In this document: in pieces, positions 17,632 through 27,077 of the stretch
Layout of the letters: each line of letters begins with the position of its first letter
Numbering within the stretch: position 1 is the first letter of the stretch
Assembly (NCBI RefSeq): GCF_017356015.1
Contig: NZ_JAFIQV010000029.1
Span: 38,236-102,235, forward strand
DNA length: 64,000 bases
Source of the DNA: Azospirillum sp. SYSU D00513
GTDB lineage: Bacteria > Pseudomonadota > Alphaproteobacteria > Azospirillales > Azospirillaceae
Reading direction: 5' to 3'
The notes under the pieces: model-generated
The model's database searches: none
Seen by the model: the letters and a program-made list of their open reading frames with translations, nothing else
What the model was told of the DNA's origin: nothing
Translations under genes and position numbers: made by a program

Positions 17632-18401
17632 TCAGCTCATCCAGTTGCCGCCGTCGACGTTGTAGGTTTGGGCGACGATGTAGTCGGCCTCGGCGGAAGC
17701 CAGGAAGACGGCCATTCCGGTCAGATCCTCGGCCCGCCCCATGCGGCCGTAGGGCACCGCCTCGCCGGCCATCCGCTTCTTCTCGCCGGGCCGGAGGCCC
17801 TCATGCCGGGCGAACAGGGCGTCGACGCCGTCCCAATGCTCCCCGTCCACCACGCCGGGGGCGATGGCGTTGACGTTGATGCCGTGCCGGATCAGGTTCA
17901 GCCCCGCCGACTGGGTCAGGCTGATGACCGCCGCCTTGGTCGCGCAATAGACGGCGACGAGCGGCTCGCCCCGGCGGCCGGCCTGGGAGGCCATGTTGAT
18001 GATCTTGCCCCCGCGGCCCTGCTCGATCATGCGCCGCGCCACCGCCTGAAGGGTGAACAGGGTGCCGGCGACGTTGATGGCGAAGAGCCGGTCGTAGCTG
18101 CCGCGCGTGATCTCGGTGACCGGCGCCAGGTCGAAGACGGCGGCGTTGTTGATCAGGATGTCGATGCCGCCGCTCCGCTCCACGACCGCGCCGACCGCGG
18201 CGTCGATGGAGGCCTGGTCGGTCACGTCCAGCGCCACCGCGTAGGCGCCGCCGCCGATCTCCGCCGCCGCCCGCTCGGCGGCGGCGAGGTCGATGTCGGC
18301 GATGGCGACCGTGGCTCCCTCCCGCACATAGGCGGCGGCGAAGGCGCGGCCGATGCCGCGCGCCGCCCCGGTGATGATGGCGGATTTCCCGTCGAGACGC
18401 T

Positions 18402-18405
<4 letters not shown>
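17632..18405 (-). CDS. Sorbitol dehydrogenase (SDR family)
   Basis: This is a 257-residue short-chain dehydrogenase, probably oxidising D-sorbitol (glucitol) to fructose and possibly galactitol to tagatose. It has the NAD-binding TGAARGIG near residue 12, NNAAV near 87, the catalytic Ser in INMASQAG, and YCATK with catalytic Tyr and Lys near 153. The C-terminal WDGVDALFARHEG loop matches SmoS-type polyol dehydrogenases. Its ATG overlaps the last codons of the upstream ABC ATPase gene by four bases, so translation is coupled. The name rests partly on operon context. Confidence 0.92.
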
Positions 18406-19421
<1,016 letters not shown>

Positions 19422-19431
19422 GGGAGGTCTC

Positions 19432-20262
19432 CTACTTCACGGCGCCGAAGGTCAGGCCGCGCACGAGCTGCTTCTGGCTGAACCAGCCGAGAACCAGGAT
19501 CGGCGCGACCGCCATGGTCGAGGCGGCCGACAGTTTCGCGTAGAACAGCCCCTCGGGGCTCGAATAGCTGGCGATGAAGGCGGTCAGCGGGGCCGACTGC
19601 GAGGCGGACAGGCTGAGCGTCCAGAAGGCCTCGTTCCAGGCCAGGATGACGTTGAGCAGCAGGGTGGAGGCGATGCCGGGCACCGCCATCGGCAGCAGCA
19701 CGTAAAGGATCTCCGCCTTCAGCCCGGCCCCGTCCATCCGCGCCGCCTCCAGGATCTCGCCCGGGATCTCGCGGAAATAGGTGAACAGCATCCAGACGAT
19801 GATCGGCAGGTTGATCAGCGTCAGGACGATGACCAGCCCGGTCCGGCTGTCGAGCAGCCCCGTGTCGCGGAACAGCAGGTAGATCGGGATCAGCACGCCG
19901 ACGGGGGGCAGCATCTTCGTGGACAGCATCCACATCAGCACGTCCTTGGTCCGCCGGCTGGGCACGAAGGCCATCGACCAGGCGGCGGGCACCGCGATCA
20001 GAAGCCCCACCAGGGTGGAGCCCAGCGAGATGATCACCGAGTTCATGAAGTGCAGGGCGTAATCGGACCGCGACTGCACCTCGGCGTAATTTTCCAGCGT
20101 CCACTGGAAGGCAATGAAGGAGGGCGGCGAGGCGATGGCCTCCGCCTCGGTCTTGAAGCTGGTCAGGGCGGTCCACAGGATCGGAAAGAAGATCACGATC
20201 CCGATGGTCCAGGCGAGCAGGGTCAGCCCCAGCTTGCGGGAGGCGGTCGTGGCGCGCGCCAT
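19432..20262 (-). CDS. smoG: Polyol ABC transporter permease (SmoG type)
   Basis: This 276-residue inner-membrane permease has about six helices and forms one half of the import channel. The MalG-type EAA loop is visible as EILEAARMDGAGLKAEILYVLLPMAVPG near residue 185, the docking site for the ATPase. The C-terminus ends QKQLVRGLTFGAVK, which is typical of the MalG/SmoG group. It starts four bases after the first permease stop. Confidence 0.94.
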   Translation of the reverse strand: MARATTASRKLGLTLLAWTIGIVIFFPILWTALTSFKTEAEAIASPPSFIAFQWTLENYAEVQSRSDYALHFMNSVIISLGSTLVGLLIAVPAAWSMAFVPSRRTKDVLMWMLSTKMLPPVGVLIPIYLLFRDTGLLDSRTGLVIVLTLINLPIIVWMLFTYFREIPGEILEAARMDGAGLKAEILYVLLPMAVPGIASTLLLNVILAWNEAFWTLSLSASQSAPLTAFIASYSSPEGLFYAKLSAASTMAVAPILVLGWFSQKQLVRGLTFGAVK

Positions 20263-20265
20263 GGC

Positions 20266-21138
20266 TCAGAGGTCCAGGTTGCGGCCGATCATCCTCATGA
20301 GGAAGACGGCGACGATGTTGGCGAGGACGACCGCGACGATGCCGCCGGCGGAACCGCCGCCGACATCGAATTGCAGCAGCGACAGGGCGTAGACCAGATA
20401 AGTGATGTTGGTGGTGGCGGTTCCCGGCCCGCCGTTGGTCGTCACCAGGATCTCGGCGAAGACCGACAGCAGGAAGATGGTCTGGATCAGCGTCACCACG
20501 GTGATCGCGCGGGCGAGATGGGGAAGGATGATGTGGATGAAGCGGTCCAGCGCGCCCGCGCCGTCCATCTCCGCCGCCTCCAGCCGCTCGCGGTCCAGCG
20601 ACTGAAGGGCGGTCAGCAGGATCAGCGTCGCGAAGGGCAGCCACTGCCAGGTCACGATCATGACGATCGAGGACAGCGGCACCTCGCCCAGGAAGTCGAT
20701 GGGCTGGAGGCCCAGCGCCCGTGCCAGGCTGGCGAACAGGCCGTTCACCGGGTTCATCAGCATGTTCTTCCAGACCAGCGCCGAGACGGTGGGCATGACG
20801 AAGAACGGGGCGATGACTAGGAGCCGGACGATCCCGCGCCCCCAGAAGGGCTGGTCGAGCAGAAGGGCCAGCAGGATGCCGCCGCACAGCGTCAGCGCCA
20901 GCACCCCGCCGACCAGCGCCAAGGTGTTGCCGAGTGCTGCGAAGAAGGCGGGATCGGTGAGGAAGTACTCGTAGTTCAGGGTGCCGATCCACTCCTCGCT
21001 CCCCGGCATCAGCAGGTTGTAGCGCAGGAACGAGAAGTAGAGCGTCATCGCGAGCGGGATCAGCATCCAGCCGAGCAGCAGGACGACGGCCGGGGCCATC
21101 GTCAGGCGCGCGGCCGCACGCGAATGGGCGGTGGCCAT
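20266..21138 (-). CDS. smoF: Polyol ABC transporter permease (SmoF type)
   Basis: This 290-residue permease is the partner of the one downstream and belongs to the MalF-like CUT1 group. It has about six membrane helices and an EAA loop (RLEAAEMDGAGALDRFIHIILPHL) near residue 195. The substrate-specific segment LTTNGGPG... seen in sugar permeases appears as VTTNGGPGTATTNITYLVY. The gap from the binding-protein gene is 70 bases. Confidence 0.94.
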   Translation of the reverse strand: MATAHSRAAARLTMAPAVVLLLGWMLIPLAMTLYFSFLRYNLLMPGSEEWIGTLNYEYFLTDPAFFAALGNTLALVGGVLALTLCGGILLALLLDQPFWGRGIVRLLVIAPFFVMPTVSALVWKNMLMNPVNGLFASLARALGLQPIDFLGEVPLSSIVMIVTWQWLPFATLILLTALQSLDRERLEAAEMDGAGALDRFIHIILPHLARAITVVTLIQTIFLLSVFAEILVTTNGGPGTATTNITYLVYALSLLQFDVGGGSAGGIVAVVLANIVAVFLMRMIGRNLDL

Positions 21139-21208
21139 GGCTTGACCCTTCAGCGGCGTGTGAAGCGGCGTTTGTTGCGGCGTAGCGTGATCGGGCGGGC
21201 GGGGGCGG

Positions 21209-22519
21209 CTACTTGATGTAGCCGGCCTTGGTCATCTCGCGGGTGGTGAGCGCCTGCGCGCTCTGCAGCGCCTGGTCGGCGGTCATCTGGCCGGCCAGGG
21301 CCGCCGAGAAGGCCTGTCCGACCGCGGTGCCGATGCCCTGGAATTCGGGAATGGCGACGAACTGGACGCCGGTGTAGGGAACCTCCTCCACCGTCGGGCG
21401 GGTGGGATCGGCCGCCTGGATCGACTTCAGCGTGAGGTCGGCGAAGGGGGCCGACGCGCGGTAGTCGGCGTTGGCGTAGAGCGAGCTGCGGGTGCCCGGC
21501 GGGACGTGGGCCCAGCCTTCCTCCCTGGCGACCAGATCGAGATAGTCCTTCGAGGTCGCCCAGGCGATGAAGCTCTGCGCCGCCTCGGCCTTCTTGCTGC
21601 TGGCGGGGATGGCCAGTGTCCAGGCCCACAGCCAGTTGGACCGCTTGCCGAGCCCGTTGTCGGGCGCCAGGGCATAGCCGACCTTGTCGGCGACCTTGCT
21701 CTGCGCCGGGTCGGAGACGAAGGAGGCGGCCACGGTCGCGTCGATCCACATGCCGCACTTGCCGGTCTGGAATAGCGCGAGATTCTCGTTGAAGCCGTTG
21801 GAGGAGGCGCCCGGCGGGCCGGCGTCCTTCATCAGGCCGAGATAGGTGGTCAGCGTCTTCTTCCAGGCGTCCGTGTTGAACTGCGGCTTCCAGCTCATGT
21901 CGAACCAGCGCGCGCCGAAGCTGTTGGCCATGGCGCTGAGGAAGGCCATGTTCTCGCCCCAGCCGGCCTTGCCGCGCAGGCAGATGCCGTAAACCTCGGC
22001 CTTCTTGTCGGTCAGCTTGCGCGCGGCGTCGGCGATGAAGGTCCAGGTCGGCGCCTCCGGCATGGTCAGCCCGGCCTTCTCAAACAGGTCCTTGCGGTAC
22101 ATGATCATCGAGCTTTCGCCGTAGAAGGGCGCGGCGTAGAGCGTGCCGTCGATGGTCAGGCCGCTGCGGATGGACGGCAGCAGGTCGTCGGCATCGTAGT
22201 TGGAGCCGAGCTTGTCGAGCGGCATCAGCCACTTCTGCTTGCTCCAGATCGGAACCTCATAGGTGCCGATGGTCAGGATGTCGTACTGGCCGCCCTTCGT
22301 GGCGATGTCCGTGGTGACCCGCTGGCGCAGGACATTCTCCTCCAGCGTCACCCAGTTCAGCGTGATGTCCGGATGCGCCTTGGTGAAATGGCCCGCCAGC
22401 TTCTGCATGCGGATCATGTCGCCGTTGTTCACCGTGGCGATGGACAGCGTCTCCGCCTGCGCGGAGGCGCCGAGGAAGGCGGCCACCGCCGCTCCGATCA
22501 AGGATAGACCGCACTTCAT
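21209..22519 (-). CDS. smoE: Polyol ABC transporter substrate-binding protein (SmoE type)
   Basis: This 436-residue periplasmic protein should capture sorbitol and mannitol for the importer. Residues 1-21 are a signal peptide (LIGAAVAAFLGASAQA). The mature protein begins ETLSIATVNNGDMIRMQKL, and the body has the CUT1-binding features YDILTIGTYEVPIWSKQ and the WLWAWTLAIPASSKK segment. ATG 22519 follows GGGAGG six to eight bases upstream, a clear choice over longer readings. It is the first gene of a seven-gene operon and faces the divergent ROK regulator gene. Confidence 0.94.
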   Translation of the reverse strand: MKCGLSLIGAAVAAFLGASAQAETLSIATVNNGDMIRMQKLAGHFTKAHPDITLNWVTLEENVLRQRVTTDIATKGGQYDILTIGTYEVPIWSKQKWLMPLDKLGSNYDADDLLPSIRSGLTIDGTLYAAPFYGESSMIMYRKDLFEKAGLTMPEAPTWTFIADAARKLTDKKAEVYGICLRGKAGWGENMAFLSAMANSFGARWFDMSWKPQFNTDAWKKTLTTYLGLMKDAGPPGASSNGFNENLALFQTGKCGMWIDATVAASFVSDPAQSKVADKVGYALAPDNGLGKRSNWLWAWTLAIPASSKKAEAAQSFIAWATSKDYLDLVAREEGWAHVPPGTRSSLYANADYRASAPFADLTLKSIQAADPTRPTVEEVPYTGVQFVAIPEFQGIGTAVGQAFSAALAGQMTADQALQSAQALTTREMTKAGYIK

Positions 22520-22683
22520 GCTTTTCCTCCCAGATGTCTTTTCCGGTCGCGCCCGCGGTTGCGTGCCCGCCCGGCGGAGGGCGGCTCCGCCGGCCTCGCT
22601 GTCGGTTTGCCGCTCCGGGCGCCCAGCCATTCGGTTTGTAGGGCATGCGAACTATAAGCCCGGCGTTTCACGGCGCGCAATAT

Positions 22684-22708
22684 ATAAATCACATTGATTT
22701 TGATATTA
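22684..22708 (+). promoter_or_regulatory. Candidate ROK operator, copy 1 (direct repeat)
   Basis: ATAAATCACATTGATTTTG continues to TATTA at 22708. It matches 22813-22837 at 19 of 25 positions in the same orientation. It lies 165-190 bases upstream of smoE. That it is a binding site is an inference from repetition and position. Confidence 0.5.
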
Positions 22709-22812
22709 GCCTGAAAGCCAAATCCACACGGCGGACGGCAGGGTAGCGCGTTGTCAACGGAGCGCAGGGAGGTTGCCGCAGCCGCACGAAGCGGCTTCGG
22801 AACGCCCCTTAA

Positions 22813-22837
22813 ATAAACCATTTTGATTATGTTATGA
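22813..22837 (+). promoter_or_regulatory. Candidate ROK operator, copy 2 (direct repeat)
   Basis: ATAAACCATTTTGATTATG continues to TATGA at 22837, 129 bases after copy 1 and 46-70 bases before the regulator start. This is a suitable place for autoregulation. Confidence 0.5.
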
Positions 22838-22882
22838 CGGGTTGCTATACCGGCTGACAGGGCATCGGGGAGGCGGGAAGGC

Positions 22883-24076
22883 ATGCGCGGCGGCGACACC
22901 ACCGGACTGCGCGTCTACAACGAGCGCCTGGTCATGAACGCGCTGCTGCAAAGCGGCATGCTCTCCAAGGCGGAGATCGCGCGGGAAACCGGGCTCAGCG
23001 GCCAGGCGGCTTCGGTGATCGTCAACCGGCTGCTCGAGGACGGGCTTCTGGTCAAGCTGGACAAGGTCCGCGGACAGGTCGGGCAACCCTCCACCCCCGT
23101 CGCCCCCAATCCGGAAGGCGCCTACGCGCTGGGCGTGAAGATCGGCCGGCGCAGCGTCGAGGCGATCCTGATCAACCTGCTTGGCGAGGAGCTGGGGGCG
23201 ACCCGGGTGCGCTATGACGCGCCGCTGCCGGAACCGACGATCGCGACGGCGATCTCGCAGGCGGTGGCCCTGCTGAGCCATCTGTCCCCGGCGGCCCGTT
23301 CGCGCGTCGTCGGTCTCGGCGTCGCCATGCCGGATGAGATCCACGCCTGGTCGTCGGAACTGGGACTGGCGCCCGGCGCGCTGGACGGTTGGCGCGCCGC
23401 CGACGTCGCCGGCGCGCTGGGGCAGCGGACCGGCTTGCCGGTGGCGCTCTACAACGACGCGGCCGCCGCCTGCGCCGCCGAGATGATCGCCGGCCACGCC
23501 ATCACACGCCGCAGCGCGCTCTACATCTATCTCGGCACCTTCATCGGCGGCGGCGTCGTGATCGATGGCCGTATGTATCGCGGCGAGCAGGGCAATGCGG
23601 GAGCCATCGGCTCCATGCCGACCGGCCCGTCCCGGCCGGGCTCGCCGCCGGGACAGCTGATTCACAGCGCGTCCATCTTCCTGCTGGAACGCGCGCTTGA
23701 GGCGGCCGGGATCGATCCCTCGGCAGCACTCACCGAAGGCGGCGGTCCCGCCGCCGACGCCATCTTCGACGGCTGGGCCGAAACCGCGACCGCCGAACTG
23801 TCGCGCGCCGTCGTCTCCGCCCTCAGCGTCATCGACTTCCAGGAGGTCGTGGTGGACGGCTTCCTGCCGCCGGCATGGCGCGACCGCTTCACGCGGCAAC
23901 TGTCCGCGGCGGTGGAGCGCTTCAACCGTTCGGGCCTGACATCGGCCACCGTCACCGCCGGCTCGATCGGCCCGATGGCGCGCGTGCTGGGTGCCGCGAT
24001 GCTGCCGCTCAAGGCGCGTTTTTCGCCCGATACCGACCTGTTGATCCGGTCGGGGATGGCGAGGGACATCGCGTGA
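22883..24076 (+). CDS. ROK family transcriptional regulator
   Basis: This 397-residue protein joins an N-terminal winged helix (about residues 10-65, GMLSKAEIARETGLSGQAASVIVNRLLEDGLL) to a ROK sugar-binding domain (about 80-390). The ROK core shows YNDAAAACAAEMIAGHA and YLGTFIGGGVVIDGRMYRGEQGNAGAIG. The usual zinc motif CxCGxxGC after this point is absent; instead the sequence runs MPTGPSRPGSPPG. It is divergent from the polyol operon and is its likely regulator, responding to a polyol, fructose or fructose phosphate. GGGAAGG precedes ATG 22883. Confidence 0.93.
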   Translation: MRGGDTTGLRVYNERLVMNALLQSGMLSKAEIARETGLSGQAASVIVNRLLEDGLLVKLDKVRGQVGQPSTPVAPNPEGAYALGVKIGRRSVEAILINLLGEELGATRVRYDAPLPEPTIATAISQAVALLSHLSPAARSRVVGLGVAMPDEIHAWSSELGLAPGALDGWRAADVAGALGQRTGLPVALYNDAAAACAAEMIAGHAITRRSALYIYLGTFIGGGVVIDGRMYRGEQGNAGAIGSMPTGPSRPGSPPGQLIHSASIFLLERALEAAGIDPSAALTEGGGPAADAIFDGWAETATAELSRAVVSALSVIDFQEVVVDGFLPPAWRDRFTRQLSAAVERFNRSGLTSATVTAGSIGPMARVLGAAMLPLKARFSPDTDLLIRSGMARDIA

Positions 24077-24106
24077 CGCCGGTGGGGAGCCCCGGCAGTC
24101 ACGCCC

Positions 24107-24448
24107 TCAGCCGGAGAAGAAGCCGCCCCGGTTCGTTCCGCTGGTGAAGCAGGCGGTCTTCTTGCCGGCTTCGGCGCCGGAGGTGACCCCGGAGGAGCCG
24201 TTCCACAGGCCGCCGTGGCGCCGCCGGTCGGGGGCGCGCTCGATGCGCAGGTCCGCCTCGGACAGGAAGCTGACGATGATGCTTCCGTCCTGGAAGCAGA
24301 TCAGCTCCTGGTCGCCATCCTGGCCGGCGGACGGCCCTGGGGCGAGGAAGCCCTGGTCGGACAGGCTGTAAGCCGCGGCGGGAGCCGAGACCGCCAGCGA
24401 CGCGCCGACGGCCAGAAGCCAAGACCAGCCGGATGCCACCCTCCGCAT
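24107..24448 (-). CDS. Small secreted hypothetical protein
   Basis: This 113-residue protein begins with a clear signal peptide (SWLLAVGASLAVSAPAAAYS, residues 8-27). The mature part of about 87 residues has two cysteines (in ELICFQDG and KTACFTSG) that could form a disulphide, plus a strand-rich SIIVSFLSEADLRIE segment. AGGAGG lies upstream of ATG 24448. I do not recognise the family. It lies between the ROK regulator and the glucose-fructose oxidoreductase genes on the opposite strand. Confidence 0.65.
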   Translation of the reverse strand: MRRVASGWSWLLAVGASLAVSAPAAAYSLSDQGFLAPGPSAGQDGDQELICFQDGSIIVSFLSEADLRIERAPDRRRHGGLWNGSSGVTSGAEAGKKTACFTSGTNRGGFFSG

Positions 24449-24715
24449 GACGCGCCCCCTCCTGCTTCCGGATGATTGGCGCAAAACGCGGAGGAGACGC
24501 CGCAGGGTCCATGGCAGGCCCGGAAGGAAAAGGCTTAGCCTGCGCGGGCGACCCCGCCCGGAACGGCGGCTGCGGACCGCGCCGCGCGGCACCCCTCATG
24601 CCCGCCATCGGCGCTCCGCGGAGGGAAAAGCGCGATGATCGGCGGGCGCCGGTGTTCGAGAGCGGAGAAATCAGCATCCTTCCGATTCCGGAACGACACC
24701 GAAAGGCCACCCGCC

Positions 24716-25996
24716 ATGCCGTTCGAGTTTCCCCGCCTGACCCGCCGCGGCCTGATCGCGACGGGGTCGGCCGGGCTTCTGACCGCCGCCGCCGGCCCCT
24801 CCCTCGCGATGCCGGGGCCGTCGCCCGTGGACACGGGCTCCGTCCAGGGCGGGCGCGTCACCTTTCCGAACTGGCGGGGCGAGGCCGACCGGCCCTCCGC
24901 GCCGCCGCCCGCACCCCTGCCGCCGTCCGAGCGCGTCGGCTTCGCCATCGTCGGGCTCGGCCGCCTGTCCCTTGAGGAACTCCTCCCCGCCTTCGGCGAA
25001 TGCAAGCGGGCGCGGCCCGTGGCGCTGGTGTCGGGCAGCCCCGAGAAGGCAGCGCTGGTCGCGGCGCAGCACGGCATCAAGCCGTCGTCGGTCTATTCCT
25101 ACGCGGACTTCGACCGCATCGCCGAGAACCCGGAGGTGCGGGTCGTCTATGTCGTGCTGCCCAACGGCCTGCACCGGGAATACGTGCTGCGCGCCGCGAA
25201 GGCGGGCAAGCATGTGATGTGCGAGAAGCCCATGGCGAACAACTCCGCCGAGGCGCGCGAGATGACCGCGGCCTGCGACGCCGCCGGCGTGAAGCTGATG
25301 ATCGCCTACCGCTGCCAGTACGAGCCCAACAACCGCGAGGTGATCCGGCTGGTGCGCTCCGGCGCCATGGGCGCCCCGCGCTTCATCGAGGCCACCAACA
25401 CCCAGACCATGGGCACCGGCGACCAGTGGCGCTTCAGGAAGGCGCTGGCCGGCGGCGGGGCGCTCCCCGACATCGGGCTCTATTGCCTGAACACCGCCCG
25501 CGCCATCCTGGGCGAGGAGCCGGTGGAGGTCTTCGCCCGCGTCTTCAACCCCGACGGCGACCCACGCTACCGCGAGGTGGAGGAGACCGTCTCCTTCATG
25601 CTGCGCTTCCCCTCCGGCACCATCGCCAACTGCGCGACGAGTTACGGCGCGCATGAGAGCAAGGATTTGCGGGTGCGGCTGGAAAAGGGCTGGATCAACC
25701 TGGAGAACGCCTTCGCCTACGAGGGGCAGCGGCTGCGCGTCGCCCACCGGGAAGGGAAGAACGAGGCGGTCGAGACGATCCGCCTGTCGCAGGAGAACCA
25801 GTTCGCCCTGGAGATCGACCATATGGCGAGCTGCGTCGCGCAGAACCGGACGCCGCACACGCCGGGGCAGGAGGGCGTGCAGGACCATCTGCTGATGGAG
25901 GCGCTCTACAAGTCTGCCGAAACGGGGGCACCGGTCGCCCTCGCCCCCACCCCGGCGCGGGACGCCACCCGCGGCCCCGCGCCGGACCAGAGCTGA
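24716..25996 (+). CDS. gfo: Glucose-fructose oxidoreductase (Gfo/Idh/MocA family, Tat-exported)
   Basis: This 426-residue protein resembles Zymomonas glucose-fructose oxidoreductase, which uses tightly bound NADP to couple oxidation of glucose to gluconolactone with reduction of fructose to sorbitol in the periplasm. Residues 1-32 are a twin-arginine signal (LTRRGLIATGSAGLLTAAAG, ending SLA). The Rossmann motif is FAIVGLGRLSLEELLP near residue 80. The catalytic lysine is in GKHVMCEKPM near 165, followed by LMIAYRCQYEP and the active-site tyrosine in LPDIGLYCLN. A proline-rich arm (residues 55-72) precedes the domain, as in GFOR. Placement beside a polyol importer supports sorbitol formation. 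A plain sugar dehydrogenase is the alternative. Confidence 0.88.
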   Translation: MPFEFPRLTRRGLIATGSAGLLTAAAGPSLAMPGPSPVDTGSVQGGRVTFPNWRGEADRPSAPPPAPLPPSERVGFAIVGLGRLSLEELLPAFGECKRARPVALVSGSPEKAALVAAQHGIKPSSVYSYADFDRIAENPEVRVVYVVLPNGLHREYVLRAAKAGKHVMCEKPMANNSAEAREMTAACDAAGVKLMIAYRCQYEPNNREVIRLVRSGAMGAPRFIEATNTQTMGTGDQWRFRKALAGGGALPDIGLYCLNTARAILGEEPVEVFARVFNPDGDPRYREVEETVSFMLRFPSGTIANCATSYGAHESKDLRVRLEKGWINLENAFAYEGQRLRVAHREGKNEAVETIRLSQENQFALEIDHMASCVAQNRTPHTPGQEGVQDHLLMEALYKSAETGAPVALAPTPARDATRGPAPDQS

Positions 25997-26159
25997 CCCG
26001 AGCCGGCCGGCCCCAGCCCGTGCTACAAACCGGCAGGACGGCAGGGCAGGATGGCTGGGGGAGCGGAATGGATACGGTCTGGTTCGGGCTCGTTCCCCAG
26101 GTGACCATAGGGACAAGCCCGGAGCAGGGCAGTCCGCAGCCGGCGCCCGGACATGAAAG

Positions 26160-26186
26160 GGGCCGGGAGAGCGTGTCTCCCGGCCC
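26160..26186. terminator. Hairpin terminator-like element
   Basis: GGGCCGGGAGA, a five-base loop and TCTCCCGGCCC form a perfect 11-bp stem. The T-rich tail is weak on both strands (TTTCC after it on plus, TTTC on minus). It lies between gfo and the converging Gly/Ser-rich gene. Confidence 0.65.
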
Positions 26187-26217
26187 GAGTTTCCCCTTCA
26201 CCCCAGGTTTGACGCCG

Positions 26218-26484
26218 TCACCCCTGCTGCGGCTTGTCGCCCGTCATGCGCGCCGCCGAGACCACATCGGAACCCGATCCCGATCCCGAACCTGATCCCG
26301 TTTCCGAGCCGGTCGGCTGGTCCGAACTCTCGGCCATCTCGGACGGGTCCCGGTCCGATCCGCCGCCAGCGGCGCCGGTGGAGCCGCTGCTCCCCTGGCC
26401 GGCGCTTTCGGACATGCCCTTGGCCATGTCCTGCTTCTTGCCCTCGTCGCCCCGGCCGGAACCGGGTTCGTCCTTGTTCGCCAT
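26218..26484 (-). CDS. Gly/Ser-rich small hypothetical protein
   Basis: This 88-residue protein is hydrophilic and predicted to be disordered. It starts MANKDEPGSGRGDEGKKQDMAKG and has a run of alternating Gly-Ser near residues 64-73. GGAGG lies seven bases upstream of ATG 26484, and an EcfG-like promoter lies just beyond. The composition resembles small stress-inducible proteins, but no family is recognised. Confidence 0.6.
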   Translation of the reverse strand: MANKDEPGSGRGDEGKKQDMAKGMSESAGQGSSGSTGAAGGGSDRDPSEMAESSDQPTGSETGSGSGSGSGSDVVSAARMTGDKPQQG

Positions 26485-26516
26485 GGCGCGCCCTCCAAAT
26501 GGTTTGATAGGCCAAC

Positions 26517-26542
26517 AACAGGCCCCGGCTCGCGGGCGTTCC
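26517..26542 (-). promoter_or_regulatory. Possible EcfG (general stress) promoter
   Basis: On the minus strand GGAAC is followed after 18 bases by GTT (GGAAC-N17-TGTT). The alphaproteobacterial general-stress consensus is GGAAC-N16/17-CGTT, so the -10 has one mismatch. It would give a leader of about 25 bases for the Gly/Ser-rich gene. Confidence 0.35.
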
Positions 26543-26687
26543 GGGGTGAAGGAGCGGTGCCTGGACGTCGATCCATCAGGCTGCTGACACAAACTGACAG
26601 CAGGCCAGCCTAGGATCGGTCCTGTCGGACGCGAAATGTGGAAAAACGCTTCCGGCAGTAACCACCCAGACAGCCAGGGGCCATGCT

Positions 26688-27077
26688 ATGATGCTTAGCG
26701 CCGGTATCATTCTTCTCTATGTCGAGAATCCAATAAACAGCGCCTCTTTCTATGCCGACTTGCTGGGAAGGACGCCAATGGAAGCCTCGCCCACTTTCGC
26801 GATGTTCGGGATGGAGCATGGCGTCAAGCTGGGTCTTTGGTCACGCCAATCGGTGGAACCGAAGGCCGTGTCGCTGCCCGGTGCCGGGGAGATCGCCTTC
26901 ACTCTTCCCGATGATGATGCCGTGCGCGCCACCCACGCCGACTGGAGCCGCCGCGGGCTGACCATCGCGCAGGAGCCGGCCGCCATGGATTTCGGCTTCA
27001 CCTTTGTTGCCCTCGACCCCGATGGTCATCGCCTGCGGGTCTTTGCCCCGGCGGCCCCGGGAGGGACCGCGCCATGA
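26688..27077 (+). CDS. VOC family (glyoxalase-like) protein
   Basis: This is a 129-residue vicinal-oxygen-chelate fold protein of the glyoxalase/bleomycin-resistance superfamily, made of two beta-alpha-beta-beta-beta units. It has the IILLYVENPINSASFYADLLGRTP opening and the FGFTFVALDPDGHRLRVFAP ending typical of drug-binding and PhnB-like members. The metal-ligand positions are incomplete, so it may bind a ligand rather than catalyse. AGGGG precedes ATG 26688. Its stop overlaps the EVE gene start by four bases. Confidence 0.88.
   Translation: MMLSAGIILLYVENPINSASFYADLLGRTPMEASPTFAMFGMEHGVKLGLWSRQSVEPKAVSLPGAGEIAFTLPDDDAVRATHADWSRRGLTIAQEPAAMDFGFTFVALDPDGHRLRVFAPAAPGGTAP

Larger units (their letters stand above)
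22520..22882. promoter_or_regulatory. Divergent promoter region between polyol operon and ROK regulator
   Basis: These 363 bases contain no gene. They include two AT-rich islands (about 22670-22715 and 22805-22840) in otherwise GC-rich DNA, which would carry the two promoters and the operators described separately. Confidence 0.7.
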
